Assembly (NCBI GenBank): GCA_024280855.1 | Contig: JAJRPG010000006.1 | Coordinates: 45,222-109,221 of the forward strand | Reading direction: 5' to 3' | From: Planctomycetota bacterium | Lineage (GTDB): Bacteria; Planctomycetota; Phycisphaerae; UBA1845 | Length of the DNA: 64,000 nucleotides | Shown here: in pieces, positions 48,314-56,742 of the stretch | Position numbering within the stretch: position 1 is the first letter of the stretch | How the letters are laid out: each line of letters begins with the position of its first letter | Position numbers and translations under genes: made by a program | The notes under the pieces: generated by a model | Told to the model about the DNA's origin: nothing | Databases searched by the model: none | What the model saw: the letters and a program-made list of their open reading frames with translations, nothing else

Positions 48314-49918
48314 ATGAATAGCAGCACACCTGAATACATTTTGGTTGTAGAAGACGACGCGGAATTGCGCTTCATATTGATGGCACATCTTCAGGCAGCT
48401 GGCTTTCGCACTCTCGAAGCAACCAACGCCGCCCAAGCGTATGCCATAGCTAGTGATTCGATCCCCAGCCTGATTATCATGGATGTCGGCCTCCCCGGTG
48501 GCGTAGATGGTATTGAAGCTACGCGCACGATTAAGAGCGACACGAAACTGGCACACATTCCCATCATTATGCTTACAGGCCGCTCGCGCACAGAAGATGT
48601 CGTTCATGGCTTGGAAGCAGGTGCACAGGAGTATTTGTGCAAACCATTTGAACTAGCAGAACTATTGGCTCGGGTGCATACCGTGCTAAAGCTTTCCCAT
48701 GCCAGGGAAGACCTCGATCGACTAAACACCCAACTTGAAGAACAGGTAGATGTAAAAACCAAGCGGCTACAACTACTATATGAATACATGCGCGATCTCA
48801 GTAGTGCTACCACGCGCAATCGAGTTTACGATCTCGCGATCAAAGGCGTGCAGCGAATGACGGGGGCAAACCGCATATCGCTGTTCGTGCGAGAAACCTC
48901 AACAGACCAGCTTCGGTGCGCGGCTTCCATAGGTATTGACGCTGATGTTCTGGAAAAATTGACCATCGAAAACAACGTGGGCATTTCCGGGCAAGTGTAC
49001 AAGCAAGGACGCACCTTAGCCGCCCGCGCTTACGGGGACGGGGCTAAGAACGCTAACCAATATCAGGGCGACATGTTCGTCAGTACCCCGCTCATCTCCG
49101 CGCTACAACAAGATAATGAACTTGTACTCGGCGTCATCAATGTGACCAACAAATACGGAGACGCTCCTTTTCAGGAAGAAGAAATCGAAGGCATTAGATC
49201 CATTGCCGACGCCGCGGCTATCGCACTCGACGGCTTGTCGCGACAAGAACAATTAGAGCTTTCCGTCAGCACCCTTGTACGCACGGTGGCTCATCTAGCG
49301 GAATACAAGGACGAAGAGACGACCGAGCATCTGGAACGCGTAGCCGTTTTCGCTGAAATATTAGCTCAGCAACTGCAAAAATCTTCATCATACGCCGCTG
49401 ACATTACAGACGATTTCCTTCGTTACATGATGCAGGCAGCCCCCATGCACGACATTGGAAAAGTTGGCATCCCCGACGACATACTCACAAAACCGGGCAA
49501 GCTCACCGATGATGAATTTCGGATTATGCGCACGCACACAGAGATTGGACGACGTGTGCTATCACAAGCATTGCTGGCTTCGCACGAATCGCCATTGCTA
49601 CAAATGTGCATCGACATCGCCCACTGTCATCACGAACGCTGGAACGGTAAAGGGTACCCCAGAGGCTTAAAGGAAAAAGAATCGCCATTAGCCGCCCGCA
49701 TTGTAGCCTTGGTCGATGCTTACGATGCGATTACCAGCGAGCGCCGATACTCCGCAGCTCGGTCTCATGTACAAGCCATGGACATCGTTCGTTCGGAGCG
49801 AGGCCAACACTTTGACCCTGTCATTGTGGACTCTTTCTTAGAATGCCAGGCAAAGTTTAATGAAGTGCGATCTAAGTACACCGCGCGACAAGCAGAGACC
49901 GCACTCGTAACTGGTTAG
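48314..49918 (+). CDS. Response regulator with REC-GAF-HD-GYP domains
   Basis: I chose the ATG at 48314, which begins the receiver directly (MNSSTPEYILVVEDDAELR). REC domain (1-125) with acidic VEDD, phospho-acceptor Asp57 in IIMDVGLPG and Lys in LCKPFELAEL. A short coiled coil (about 130-155) and a GAF domain (about 165-315) follow. The HD-GYP domain has HDIGKVGIPDDIL (about 379) and HHERWNGKGYPRGL (about 438). HD-GYP enzymes hydrolyse c-di-GMP, so this is a predicted phosphorylation- and ligand-gated c-di-GMP phosphodiesterase. No histidine kinase is adjacent. FapA-like DUF342 follows within 60 bp. Confidence 0.92.
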   Translation: MNSSTPEYILVVEDDAELRFILMAHLQAAGFRTLEATNAAQAYAIASDSIPSLIIMDVGLPGGVDGIEATRTIKSDTKLAHIPIIMLTGRSRTEDVVHGLEAGAQEYLCKPFELAELLARVHTVLKLSHAREDLDRLNTQLEEQVDVKTKRLQLLYEYMRDLSSATTRNRVYDLAIKGVQRMTGANRISLFVRETSTDQLRCAASIGIDADVLEKLTIENNVGISGQVYKQGRTLAARAYGDGAKNANQYQGDMFVSTPLISALQQDNELVLGVINVTNKYGDAPFQEEEIEGIRSIADAAAIALDGLSRQEQLELSVSTLVRTVAHLAEYKDEETTEHLERVAVFAEILAQQLQKSSSYAADITDDFLRYMMQAAPMHDIGKVGIPDDILTKPGKLTDDEFRIMRTHTEIGRRVLSQALLASHESPLLQMCIDIAHCHHERWNGKGYPRGLKEKESPLAARIVALVDAYDAITSERRYSAARSHVQAMDIVRSERGQHFDPVIVDSFLECQAKFNEVRSKYTARQAETALVTG

Positions 49919-49979
49919 AACATCGTGTCGTAGGAAAATTCGTAAGCTGGAAATCATCTATGACTTACGTCGCTAAGGA

Positions 49980-51488
49980 TTGCAAATACAAGTGGCCGCA
50001 ACAGAGACAAAATCCGCCCTCGTCATCACGCTATCTGATGATCGCTTGTCAGCTACGCTATCAGTGCGCGAACGTGTCCGAAAAAATTCTATCAAACGCG
50101 CGGACGTAGTCGCAGCTTTGGAAGAAGAGTCTATTATCATAGACGACCAAGCTGATGAACGAATCAAGGCATTTATAGCTGAAATCAATAAAACTGGAAA
50201 TTGCGAATCGCCTCACCTCATCGCAGAGGGTGTGCCCACGCAAAACGCCCAGCACGAAGCCCTGGTTTGGACACAACAATTCCAGGACCAAGCCGAGGAA
50301 TGGAAAGACGACGCAGAAGTCAACCCGTACCCCACCAACGTAGTCGTCACCATACAAAAAGGCGAAGTCATTGGTACGATTTCACCAGCAGTTAAGGCTA
50401 CAACTGGAACGGATATCACTGGCGAAGAGACTACAGGAAAAGGAACGCCGAATTCCATTACGCTCGATCAAACTCTGGAACGAAACGCAGAAACCAACGA
50501 AGTGACAGCAAGTGTATCAGGCATAGTCGTGATGCAAGGCGACGCGCTGACAGTTGAACCGCGTAAACGTATTGATGACAGCATCAACCTCGAAACTGGC
50601 AACATCAAAATTGGCGGGCATATTTTTATCGAAGACCGCATTAATGACGGCATGGCCTGCACAGCAAAAGGCTCAATAACAGTCGGCGGCGCCATAGAAG
50701 CAGCTCGGGTTCATGCCAGCGGCGATGTATTCGTTCGCAAGGGAATCATAGGCCGCAAGACAGGACTCATTCAAACCGAGAAGTCCGTTACGGCGAAGTT
50801 CATGTCGGAAGCCAACATTGTGTGTTCTTGCAACATGACTGTATCTGCGCAGTTAATGAACTCATATGTGTGCGTGGATGGCTGTGTCATCGCCACTTAC
50901 GCAAGCATCATCGGCGGCGCGACCTTTTCCCGTATAGGCGTTCGTGCGGCCACGATAGGCAACAGCGCGAATATACCCACCAAAATTGTAGCGGGCGTCA
51001 TAGCATGCGATATTCGCCAAATTGCAGAGATTGATCGAAAAGCAATTAAAATACGAGAGATCATCAAACGGATTCGCCAAGCTATCGACGCCGTCTCAGC
51101 CAATGGCAACCAAACAAGCATTCAGCAAACGAACATGGCCCGTGAACTCGAAATAAAAGTACAATCGTCGCAAGAGCTACTTCAAAGTGACAAAAAACTG
51201 CGTGCAGAGTTAGTAGAAAACATCAACATCACCGAACCATCTTTCGTGGAAGTCTCTGAACGCATCTTCCCGAAAGTTACGATACGCATCGGAGATCGCG
51301 CAACATCCATCAATGAAGAAATGAAAGGCCCTGTGCGCATCGAAAAAAAGAAAATCAAAAACGTGACCGAACTGGTAGCTACCTACCTGAAAACTGATCG
51401 CACCAAAGTATTGCGATCGGAGCGATGCAAGCCGGAAGACCTGCTCGAAGGATTCAAGCTCGAGCAAGACACCGACAACTTAGAATAA
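49980..51488 (+). CDS. FapA (DUF342) family protein
   Basis: The 502-residue product starts at TTG. It has the FapA layout: a variable N-terminal region with KADVVAALEE-like motifs, then a right-handed beta-helix-like core with repeated polymer-binding phrases (NIKIGGHIFIEDRINDGM, CTAKGSITVGGAIEAARVHA, SGDVFVRKGI), and a C-terminal coiled coil (about 350-410). FapA proteins are linked to flagellar and surface assembly and to signalling in several bacteria. It probably shares transcription with the HD-GYP gene. The precise role is unknown. Confidence 0.85.
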   Translation: MQIQVAATETKSALVITLSDDRLSATLSVRERVRKNSIKRADVVAALEEESIIIDDQADERIKAFIAEINKTGNCESPHLIAEGVPTQNAQHEALVWTQQFQDQAEEWKDDAEVNPYPTNVVVTIQKGEVIGTISPAVKATTGTDITGEETTGKGTPNSITLDQTLERNAETNEVTASVSGIVVMQGDALTVEPRKRIDDSINLETGNIKIGGHIFIEDRINDGMACTAKGSITVGGAIEAARVHASGDVFVRKGIIGRKTGLIQTEKSVTAKFMSEANIVCSCNMTVSAQLMNSYVCVDGCVIATYASIIGGATFSRIGVRAATIGNSANIPTKIVAGVIACDIRQIAEIDRKAIKIREIIKRIRQAIDAVSANGNQTSIQQTNMARELEIKVQSSQELLQSDKKLRAELVENINITEPSFVEVSERIFPKVTIRIGDRATSINEEMKGPVRIEKKKIKNVTELVATYLKTDRTKVLRSERCKPEDLLEGFKLEQDTDNLE

Positions 51489-51752
51489 ACGCTCCCCCAC
51501 CCGCCACAATGAGCCACATCACGAACGATGGGACACTATCAGAGCCGCACGGCGCAAGCCTGCGGGCATGCGTAACCAGCTACGCGAACCTGGCACGTTA
51601 CCTCCAGACCCTCACCAAGCCTGCGCCAGGAGCGATGAACACTTTCTTGCTCAGATACTTCGATCGCATATAATCTTTTCCAGACAGCTTTCCGCCCAGC
51701 AGATAGGTGGACGGCATAATAGGCTCAGGTTTTTCCAAAAGGAATACTAGCG

Positions 51753-51875
51753 ATGTTTGATATTGGCGGTTTCTTATCTTCAACGGAATTCTTCGCACAA
51801 CTTGCTTCTATCATCACTGCGGTGCTGAATACGTTTTTTGGCGACCTTCTACTAGGCCTATTCGGCGGGATGTAG
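51753..51875 (+). CDS. 40-residue hydrophobic small protein
   Basis: ATG with AAAAGGAA 8 nt upstream, ending in TAG. The peptide begins MFDIGGFLSSTEFFAQLASI and continues with ITAVLNTFFGDLLLGLFGGM. It is almost entirely hydrophobic with two acidic residues and looks like a single membrane helix or an amphipathic peptide. It stands alone between fapA and the thrS promoter. No family recognised. The good ribosome site makes translation plausible. Confidence 0.55.
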   Translation: MFDIGGFLSSTEFFAQLASIITAVLNTFFGDLLLGLFGGM

Positions 51876-51956
51876 GCCCAACCCTCGGCATCCGCAACTG
51901 ATAGGGGCACAAGGGGGCCAGGACAGGGGAAATCCGCTCACACTTCACAGCCCGTG

Positions 51957-51986
51957 TTGACCCTCATGCTCGACATGTAGTATACT
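51957..51986 (+). promoter_or_regulatory. Sigma-70-like promoter upstream of the thrS leader
   Basis: TTGACC (51957-51962), 18-bp spacer, TATACT (51981-51986). Transcription would start near 51993, giving a leader of about 235 nt before thrS. Confidence 0.55.
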
Positions 51987-52074
51987 GCCCCGTCGTGTTA
52001 TTGTTGACACGCGATTTTGGATTGAACGGCCAACGTCCTGCTCGGACAGACGCCGCAATGATACTTAAATGGTA

Positions 52075-52189
52075 AACGGTTCGAGGCTTGATAACGCATA
52101 ATGACAAGTAGTCTGAGTTTGCTGGCAGCCCCTGGCTGTTCCGGTGGCCCGTGACTAGGCGCATTATCAAGCTGGGGACCGTTTTTTTT
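52075..52189 (+). promoter_or_regulatory. thrS leader: long-range hairpin ending in a T8 run (candidate attenuator)
   Basis: AACGGT...GGCTTGATAA (52075-52094) pairs with TTATCAAGC...ACCGTT (52164-52182), followed by eight T (52182-52189). The enclosed 69 nt hold a smaller hairpin GGCAGCC/GGCTGTT and a TAGTC/GACTA pair. CATTAT (52162-52167) can alternatively pair with ATAATG (52098-52103), so two registers are possible. It resembles a transcription attenuator; no T-box or named riboswitch is recognised. Confidence 0.5.
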
Positions 52190-52228
52190 GTATATCGTTA
52201 GTTATTAAGTTTATTTTCGGAGATTGTC

Positions 52229-54409
52229 CTGAACGTCACACTCCCTGATGGCACTGTCCTGGAACTTCCAGAAGCGTCAACCACTGCCGACGTCGCCGCA
52301 TCTATTGGCCCGGGCCTGGCCCGCATGGCTATCGCTGGTCTCGTGACTCAACAAGATAGCGGCGAAGGCGAAGTGTTCGATCTTGATCGAGCATTACCCG
52401 GCGATTGCCATCTCGAAATTTTCACGGCTACAGACGAATCACCAGCGAGTTTATTCGTATTGCGTCACAGCGCCGCCCACATTATGGCTGAGGCGATTTG
52501 CAAGCTATTCCCCGCAGCTAAACTCGTTTATGGCCCGCCCCTTGATGACGGTTTTTACTACGACATCGACCTGGACCAATCCATCACCCCGGACGATTTC
52601 CCGCGTATCGAAGCGGAAATGACCCGCATTATCAAAGAAAAAAGGACTTTTTCCCGTTACGACATGCCGCGCGAAGAGGCTATGACCAAACTTCATGACG
52701 AGGGCAATCGTTACAAAATCGACAACGCAGAACGAGCTGAGGGCGATTCGCTCAGCTTCTACGTCACAGGCAACAAGAGCGATGGCCACTTCGAAGACCT
52801 CTGTCGAGGCCCACACATTCCAACTACGAAACTCGTGAAGGCGTTTAAGATTCAGCAGGTTTCTCGTTCACACTATCGCGGCGATATTAACGACCAACCT
52901 TTGCAACGCATCTATGGCACGGCCTTTTTCAAAAAAGCTTCACTGACTGAATATATGGAGCGTATGGAGGAAGCTAAGAAGCGCGACCATCGCGTACTCG
53001 GCAAAGAGCTAGACCTGTTCACCATTAGCGAACAAGTCGGCGGCGGCTTGGTGCTATGGCAGCCTAACGGCTCGGTTGTGCGCACTGAACTTCAAAACTA
53101 CCTCACCGGCGAAATGAAAAAGATGGGCTATCACATGGTCTACACCCCGCACGTAGGCCATCTTGATTTGTATCGCACCAGCGGCCACTACCCGTACTAT
53201 GAAGACTCCCAATACCCAGCCATGTTCGAGACCGAGCGGGGCAAAGCCATCCAAAGCGCGCTTCAGTTAGCCAGGCGCGTGCAAAAAATGTCGGGCAAAG
53301 ACCTCGACCAGGGATTATCAAACGTAATCACAGCCACCGAATCCATCACAAAAATATGGGGCCAAATCGAAGGCATCGACCCCAACTCAGCTATAGATAA
53401 GACAATTGAATGCCTATACAACGCACTAGCTGATGAGCCAGGCTACTTGCTCAGGCCGATGAACTGCCCGCACCATATTCTCATTTACGCCTCTAAGTTG
53501 CGTAGCTATAGGGACTTACCGTTCCGAATCGCGGAATATGGCACGGTGTATCGCTTTGAGCAAAGCGGTGAAATAAGTGGTATGACGCGGGTTCGCGGGT
53601 TTACTCAGGACGACGCCCATCTATTCTGCACGCCCGACCAATTGGCTGATGAGTTGGTAGCCACGGTCAATTTGACCAGAAAAGTCCTTGAGGTACTCGG
53701 CCTAACTGATTACAGCGTTCGATTGGGCCTTCGCGACCCGGATAGCGACAAATACGTCGGTTCTGACGAAAATTGGGACAAAGCAGAGGCAGCCATCCGC
53801 CAAGCGGTCAAGGCTAGCGGGGTTGATTACGTCGAAGAACAAGGCGAAGCCGCGTTTTACGGGCCGAAAATCGACTTTGTAGTCAAAGATTGCATCGGCC
53901 GAAAGTGGCAGTTGGGAACCGTACAAGCCGATTATAACTTACCGGAGCGATTTAAGCTTTCGTATGTCGGTTCAGATAATGCCCAGCATCGTCCGGTGAT
54001 GGTCCATCGTGCCCCTTTTGGTAGCATGGAGCGGTTCGTCGGAATTTTGATTGAACATTATGCCGGGGCATTTCCGCTTTGGTTGTCGCCGGTACAAGTT
54101 GGCATTACAACGGTTAGCGACAAGAGCAAGGATTTCGCTAAGGAAGTATACGCGACTTTGCAAAAGGCAGGATTGCGTGTGGGGCTGGATATGACCAGCG
54201 AAAAAATCGGTCCTAAAAAGCACCGTTTTCGCCAGGCGAAGGTAAACTACATTCTTGTTGTCGGCGAGCAGGAATCCCAGAGCCACACGGTCAACGTAAA
54301 CGATCGCGATGGACAGGTGCTTGGCAACTTGTCGGTGGATGAATTCATCCGGTCGTGCCAGGAAGAAATTGATTCTAAAGGCAGCAGTAAAGTTACTGTG
54401 GCTCAATAG
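52229..54409 (+). CDS. thrS: Threonyl-tRNA synthetase with probable CTG start
   Basis: Charges tRNA-Thr. The TGS domain reads NVTLPDGTVLELPEASTTAD and requires a start near 52229. Upstream in frame, only TTA TTA AGT TTA TTT TCG GAG ATT GTC lies between a TAG at 52199 and the CTG at 52229. CTG has GGAG 6 nt upstream, while the first conventional start (ATG 52325) would delete most of the TGS domain. The editing domain has HSAAHIM and the catalytic Cys segment. Class II motifs include MNCPHHILIY, RVRGFTQDDAHLFC and the C-terminal HRAPFGSMERFVGILIEHY. The product is 726 residues. Confidence 0.9.
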   Translation: MNVTLPDGTVLELPEASTTADVAASIGPGLARMAIAGLVTQQDSGEGEVFDLDRALPGDCHLEIFTATDESPASLFVLRHSAAHIMAEAICKLFPAAKLVYGPPLDDGFYYDIDLDQSITPDDFPRIEAEMTRIIKEKRTFSRYDMPREEAMTKLHDEGNRYKIDNAERAEGDSLSFYVTGNKSDGHFEDLCRGPHIPTTKLVKAFKIQQVSRSHYRGDINDQPLQRIYGTAFFKKASLTEYMERMEEAKKRDHRVLGKELDLFTISEQVGGGLVLWQPNGSVVRTELQNYLTGEMKKMGYHMVYTPHVGHLDLYRTSGHYPYYEDSQYPAMFETERGKAIQSALQLARRVQKMSGKDLDQGLSNVITATESITKIWGQIEGIDPNSAIDKTIECLYNALADEPGYLLRPMNCPHHILIYASKLRSYRDLPFRIAEYGTVYRFEQSGEISGMTRVRGFTQDDAHLFCTPDQLADELVATVNLTRKVLEVLGLTDYSVRLGLRDPDSDKYVGSDENWDKAEAAIRQAVKASGVDYVEEQGEAAFYGPKIDFVVKDCIGRKWQLGTVQADYNLPERFKLSYVGSDNAQHRPVMVHRAPFGSMERFVGILIEHYAGAFPLWLSPVQVGITTVSDKSKDFAKEVYATLQKAGLRVGLDMTSEKIGPKKHRFRQAKVNYILVVGEQESQSHTVNVNDRDGQVLGNLSVDEFIRSCQEEIDSKGSSKVTVAQ

Positions 54410-54427
54410 ATAATGATAACATAGCGG

Positions 54428-54489
54428 TTACTCTTAAGGAGTAAGACTAAAATGGTTTTAGTCGCCAGCCGCATTGCTTTTTTTGAAAG
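54428..54489 (+). promoter_or_regulatory. Structured thrS-infC intergenic RNA
   Basis: TTACTC/GGAGTAA and perfect GACTAAAA/TTTTAGTC hairpins sit side by side, enclosed by GCGGTT/AGCCGC (one G-T pair). ATTGCTTTTTTT follows, just before the infC ribosome site. It could be an attenuator or a translational operator. Confidence 0.45.
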
Positions 54490-54498
54490 GTTACTGTC

Positions 54499-55017
54499 AT
54501 CGCAAAGGAAGTTCGCAGGAATGAACGTATTCGGATTTCTCCAATACGTGTGATCGATCAGGATGATAATCAGCTTGGTGTCATCCCCACCATCGAGGCC
54601 CTCAATTTAGCCAGGGAAGCCGGCTTGGATTTGGTCGAAGTATCTCCCACTGAAACACCACCGGTTTGTCGAATTGTCAACTACGGCAAGCAGTTGTACG
54701 ACCGTAAAAAGCGTATCAAAGCATCGCAAGGCTCGCATACGGTTACGCTCAAGGAAGTACGTCTTCGCCCTAAAACAGATCCGCACGACTTAAAAATTAA
54801 GCTCGATCGGGCGAAGAAGTTTTTGGAGCTAGGCCACAAGTTGCAGTTCACCATGCTTTTTCGTGGTCGCGAACGGTTTAACCGAGAATTCGCGGCTAAT
54901 ATCTTCAAAGGTATTCTGGCTGAACTCGGCGAAACTATTAAGATTGAAAGACCAGCATCTATGGAAGGTCGCCGAATGACCCTGCTCGTCTCACCGGTCA
55001 AGAAAGCTAAGAAATAG
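54499..55017 (+). CDS. infC: Translation initiation factor IF-3 with ATC start
   Basis: IF3 checks start codons and keeps ribosomal subunits apart. The conserved N-terminus IAKEVRRNERIRISPIRVID needs a start at 54499, which is ATC. AAAGG lies 8 nt upstream. The first conventional start (GTG 54550) would delete the conserved N-terminal segment. The C-domain has LKEVRLRPKTDPHDLKIKLD and FTMLFRGRERF. The use of AUU/AUC is known for infC in other bacteria, where IF3 discriminates against its own mRNA. The usual downstream rpmI-rplT pair is absent; sat follows. The product is 172 residues. Confidence 0.95.
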   Translation: MAKEVRRNERIRISPIRVIDQDDNQLGVIPTIEALNLAREAGLDLVEVSPTETPPVCRIVNYGKQLYDRKKRIKASQGSHTVTLKEVRLRPKTDPHDLKIKLDRAKKFLELGHKLQFTMLFRGRERFNREFAANIFKGILAELGETIKIERPASMEGRRMTLLVSPVKKAKK

Positions 55018-55238
55018 CGCGTGACACGCCCCTGCAAATAGTATGACCATAATAATTGGCCGTGCAGCCGTGGTTGGCCGTAATCGATGTTCATGGCAGG
55101 CACTGATTAGCCTGTCAGGTCGAGTTTCGCTGTGCCCTTGCCACGTCTGAGCAAAGACCCTAGTCTGCATGTGCAGACAAAATGGGGAAGAATTGTAAGT
55201 TTCATGTTTGAGGATAAAACAAAGAGAGGACTGATATC

Positions 55239-56384
55239 GTGCATACTGACTTGATTGAACCACATGGGGGAAAATTGGTGGATTGCTGCGGCGCAGCTGA
55301 GATGTCCACCCCGCCAGCCGTAGCGATTTCGCTGACACCTCGCCAGCAGTGCGATTTGGAGATGATTGCGGTCGGCGCAATGAGTCCACTAGATGGGTTC
55401 GTGGGCGAGGCAGATTACAACAGCATCTGCGACAACATGACCCTCGCCAACGGCGTGGTTTGGCCTATGCCAATCACCTGCGCAGTAGACCATGCCACCG
55501 CAGACAAAGTCTCCGTTGGCGACAAAGTTCAACTAAACGATGACCAGGGTCGACTGCTTGGCTATTTGAACGTTTCTGAAAAATACACCCAGGACAAAAA
55601 GAAGCAGGCCCTTAAAGCTTATGGCACTGATGACGAGGCTCATCCCGGCGTTAAGGTGATGATGGAAGAAGGCGACACCTGCCTGGCTGGTAAGATTGAG
55701 GTCGTCACTCCACGACACGACCCAATGTTCACGGCTCACCGACTCACACCTGTTCAAACTCGTGAGACGTTTGCGAAAAAAGGCTGGAAAACCATCGCAG
55801 CTTTTCAGACGCGTAATCCGATTCACCGCGCTCATGAATATCTCACCAAGTGCGCCCAGGAAATTACCGATGGCCTATTGATTCATCCGCTCATGGGTGC
55901 AACCAAAGACGGTGATATTCCTGCTGACATTCGTATGCAGTGTTACGAAGTGATTATCGAAAAATATTATCACCCAGACCACACGATGCTATCAGTCTTG
56001 CCCGCAGCTATGCGATATGCAGGCCCTCGCGAGGCATTGTTTCATGCGATTCTTCGTCAGAACTATGGCTGTTCGCATATCATCATTGGCCGAGACCATG
56101 CAGGCGTGGGTAAATACTATGGCACCTTTGATGCACAGCATTTGTTTGATAAATTACCGGAAGGCGCATTGAAAATCACGCCATTAAAATTCGAGCATGC
56201 AGCTTGGTCCAAGACGGCTGGTGGCATGGTCAGCGGGAAAACATTCCCAAAAATCGAAGGCGATCAGATTTTCCTTTCGGGAACCAAGGTTCGAGAAATG
56301 CTGGTCAAAGGCGAGCGCCCTCCGATCGAATTCACGCGACCTGAGGTGGCGGACATTCTGATTAATTCGATGAAAAACGCCTAG
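55239..56384 (+). CDS. sat: Sulfate adenylyltransferase (ATP sulfurylase)
   Basis: Forms APS from ATP and sulfate at the entry to sulfate assimilation or dissimilation. The 381-residue homomeric type has the active-site motifs QTRNPIHRAHEYL and GRDHAGVGKYYG, preceded by MSPLDGFVGEADY. It starts at GTG with GAGAGGA upstream. No APS kinase or reductase is adjacent, so the downstream pathway cannot be seen here. A strong terminator follows. Confidence 0.95.
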   Translation: MHTDLIEPHGGKLVDCCGAAEMSTPPAVAISLTPRQQCDLEMIAVGAMSPLDGFVGEADYNSICDNMTLANGVVWPMPITCAVDHATADKVSVGDKVQLNDDQGRLLGYLNVSEKYTQDKKKQALKAYGTDDEAHPGVKVMMEEGDTCLAGKIEVVTPRHDPMFTAHRLTPVQTRETFAKKGWKTIAAFQTRNPIHRAHEYLTKCAQEITDGLLIHPLMGATKDGDIPADIRMQCYEVIIEKYYHPDHTMLSVLPAAMRYAGPREALFHAILRQNYGCSHIIIGRDHAGVGKYYGTFDAQHLFDKLPEGALKITPLKFEHAAWSKTAGGMVSGKTFPKIEGDQIFLSGTKVREMLVKGERPPIEFTRPEVADILINSMKNA

Positions 56385-56414
56385 CGTTCAACGTTTTGAA
56401 TAAGCAACGCTACG

Positions 56415-56449
56415 AAGGCAGGTCAGTGATGGCCTGCCTTTGTTTTTTG
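56415..56449 (+). terminator. Rho-independent terminator after sat
   Basis: Perfect 8-bp stem AAGGCAGG/CCTGCCTT with a 10-nt loop, followed by TTTGTTTTTTG. Confidence 0.88.
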
Positions 56450-56606
56450 TTCAGTACAGCGGGTGTTCCATTGTTTGCCTACTGGCAAAGAGTGGGGGAC
56501 GGACAGCACTGATGAGAAGTTGAGAAAGCCATACCGGCACTTAATTTGGTTACGGCTATTAATCATCTACTGAAAGTTTGATGGTTAAATAAACGACCGA
56601 CCTTCC

Positions 56607-56635
56607 CCCACCCTTCGGGAGTACCCGAAGAATGG
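56607..56635 (+). repeat. Short dispersed repeat, copy B
   Basis: CCCCACCCTTCGGGAGTACC followed by CGAAGAATG. It contains the perfect palindrome CTTCGGG-AGTA-CCCGAAG and matches copy A at 36241-36270. Confidence 0.55.
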
Positions 56636-56742
56636 AGTACCCAGACCGGTGTTGTCAGAGTGATTTACTTCTGTGAAAATGTTAGTAGAGATGAAGTTTA
56701 GCTAGGTGGTAACATGCCTACTGACCGTAAGGAAATAATCCG

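Noticed and set aside
52078-52087. GGTTCGAGGC as a tRNA T-arm
   Set aside because: The flanking bases cannot form a T-stem or acceptor, and the segment is part of the thrS leader hairpin.
52075-52189. T-box riboswitch for thrS
   Set aside because: GGTGGCCCGTGA only partly resembles the T-box core. No stem I features or specifier loop are seen, and T-boxes are not expected in this phylum.
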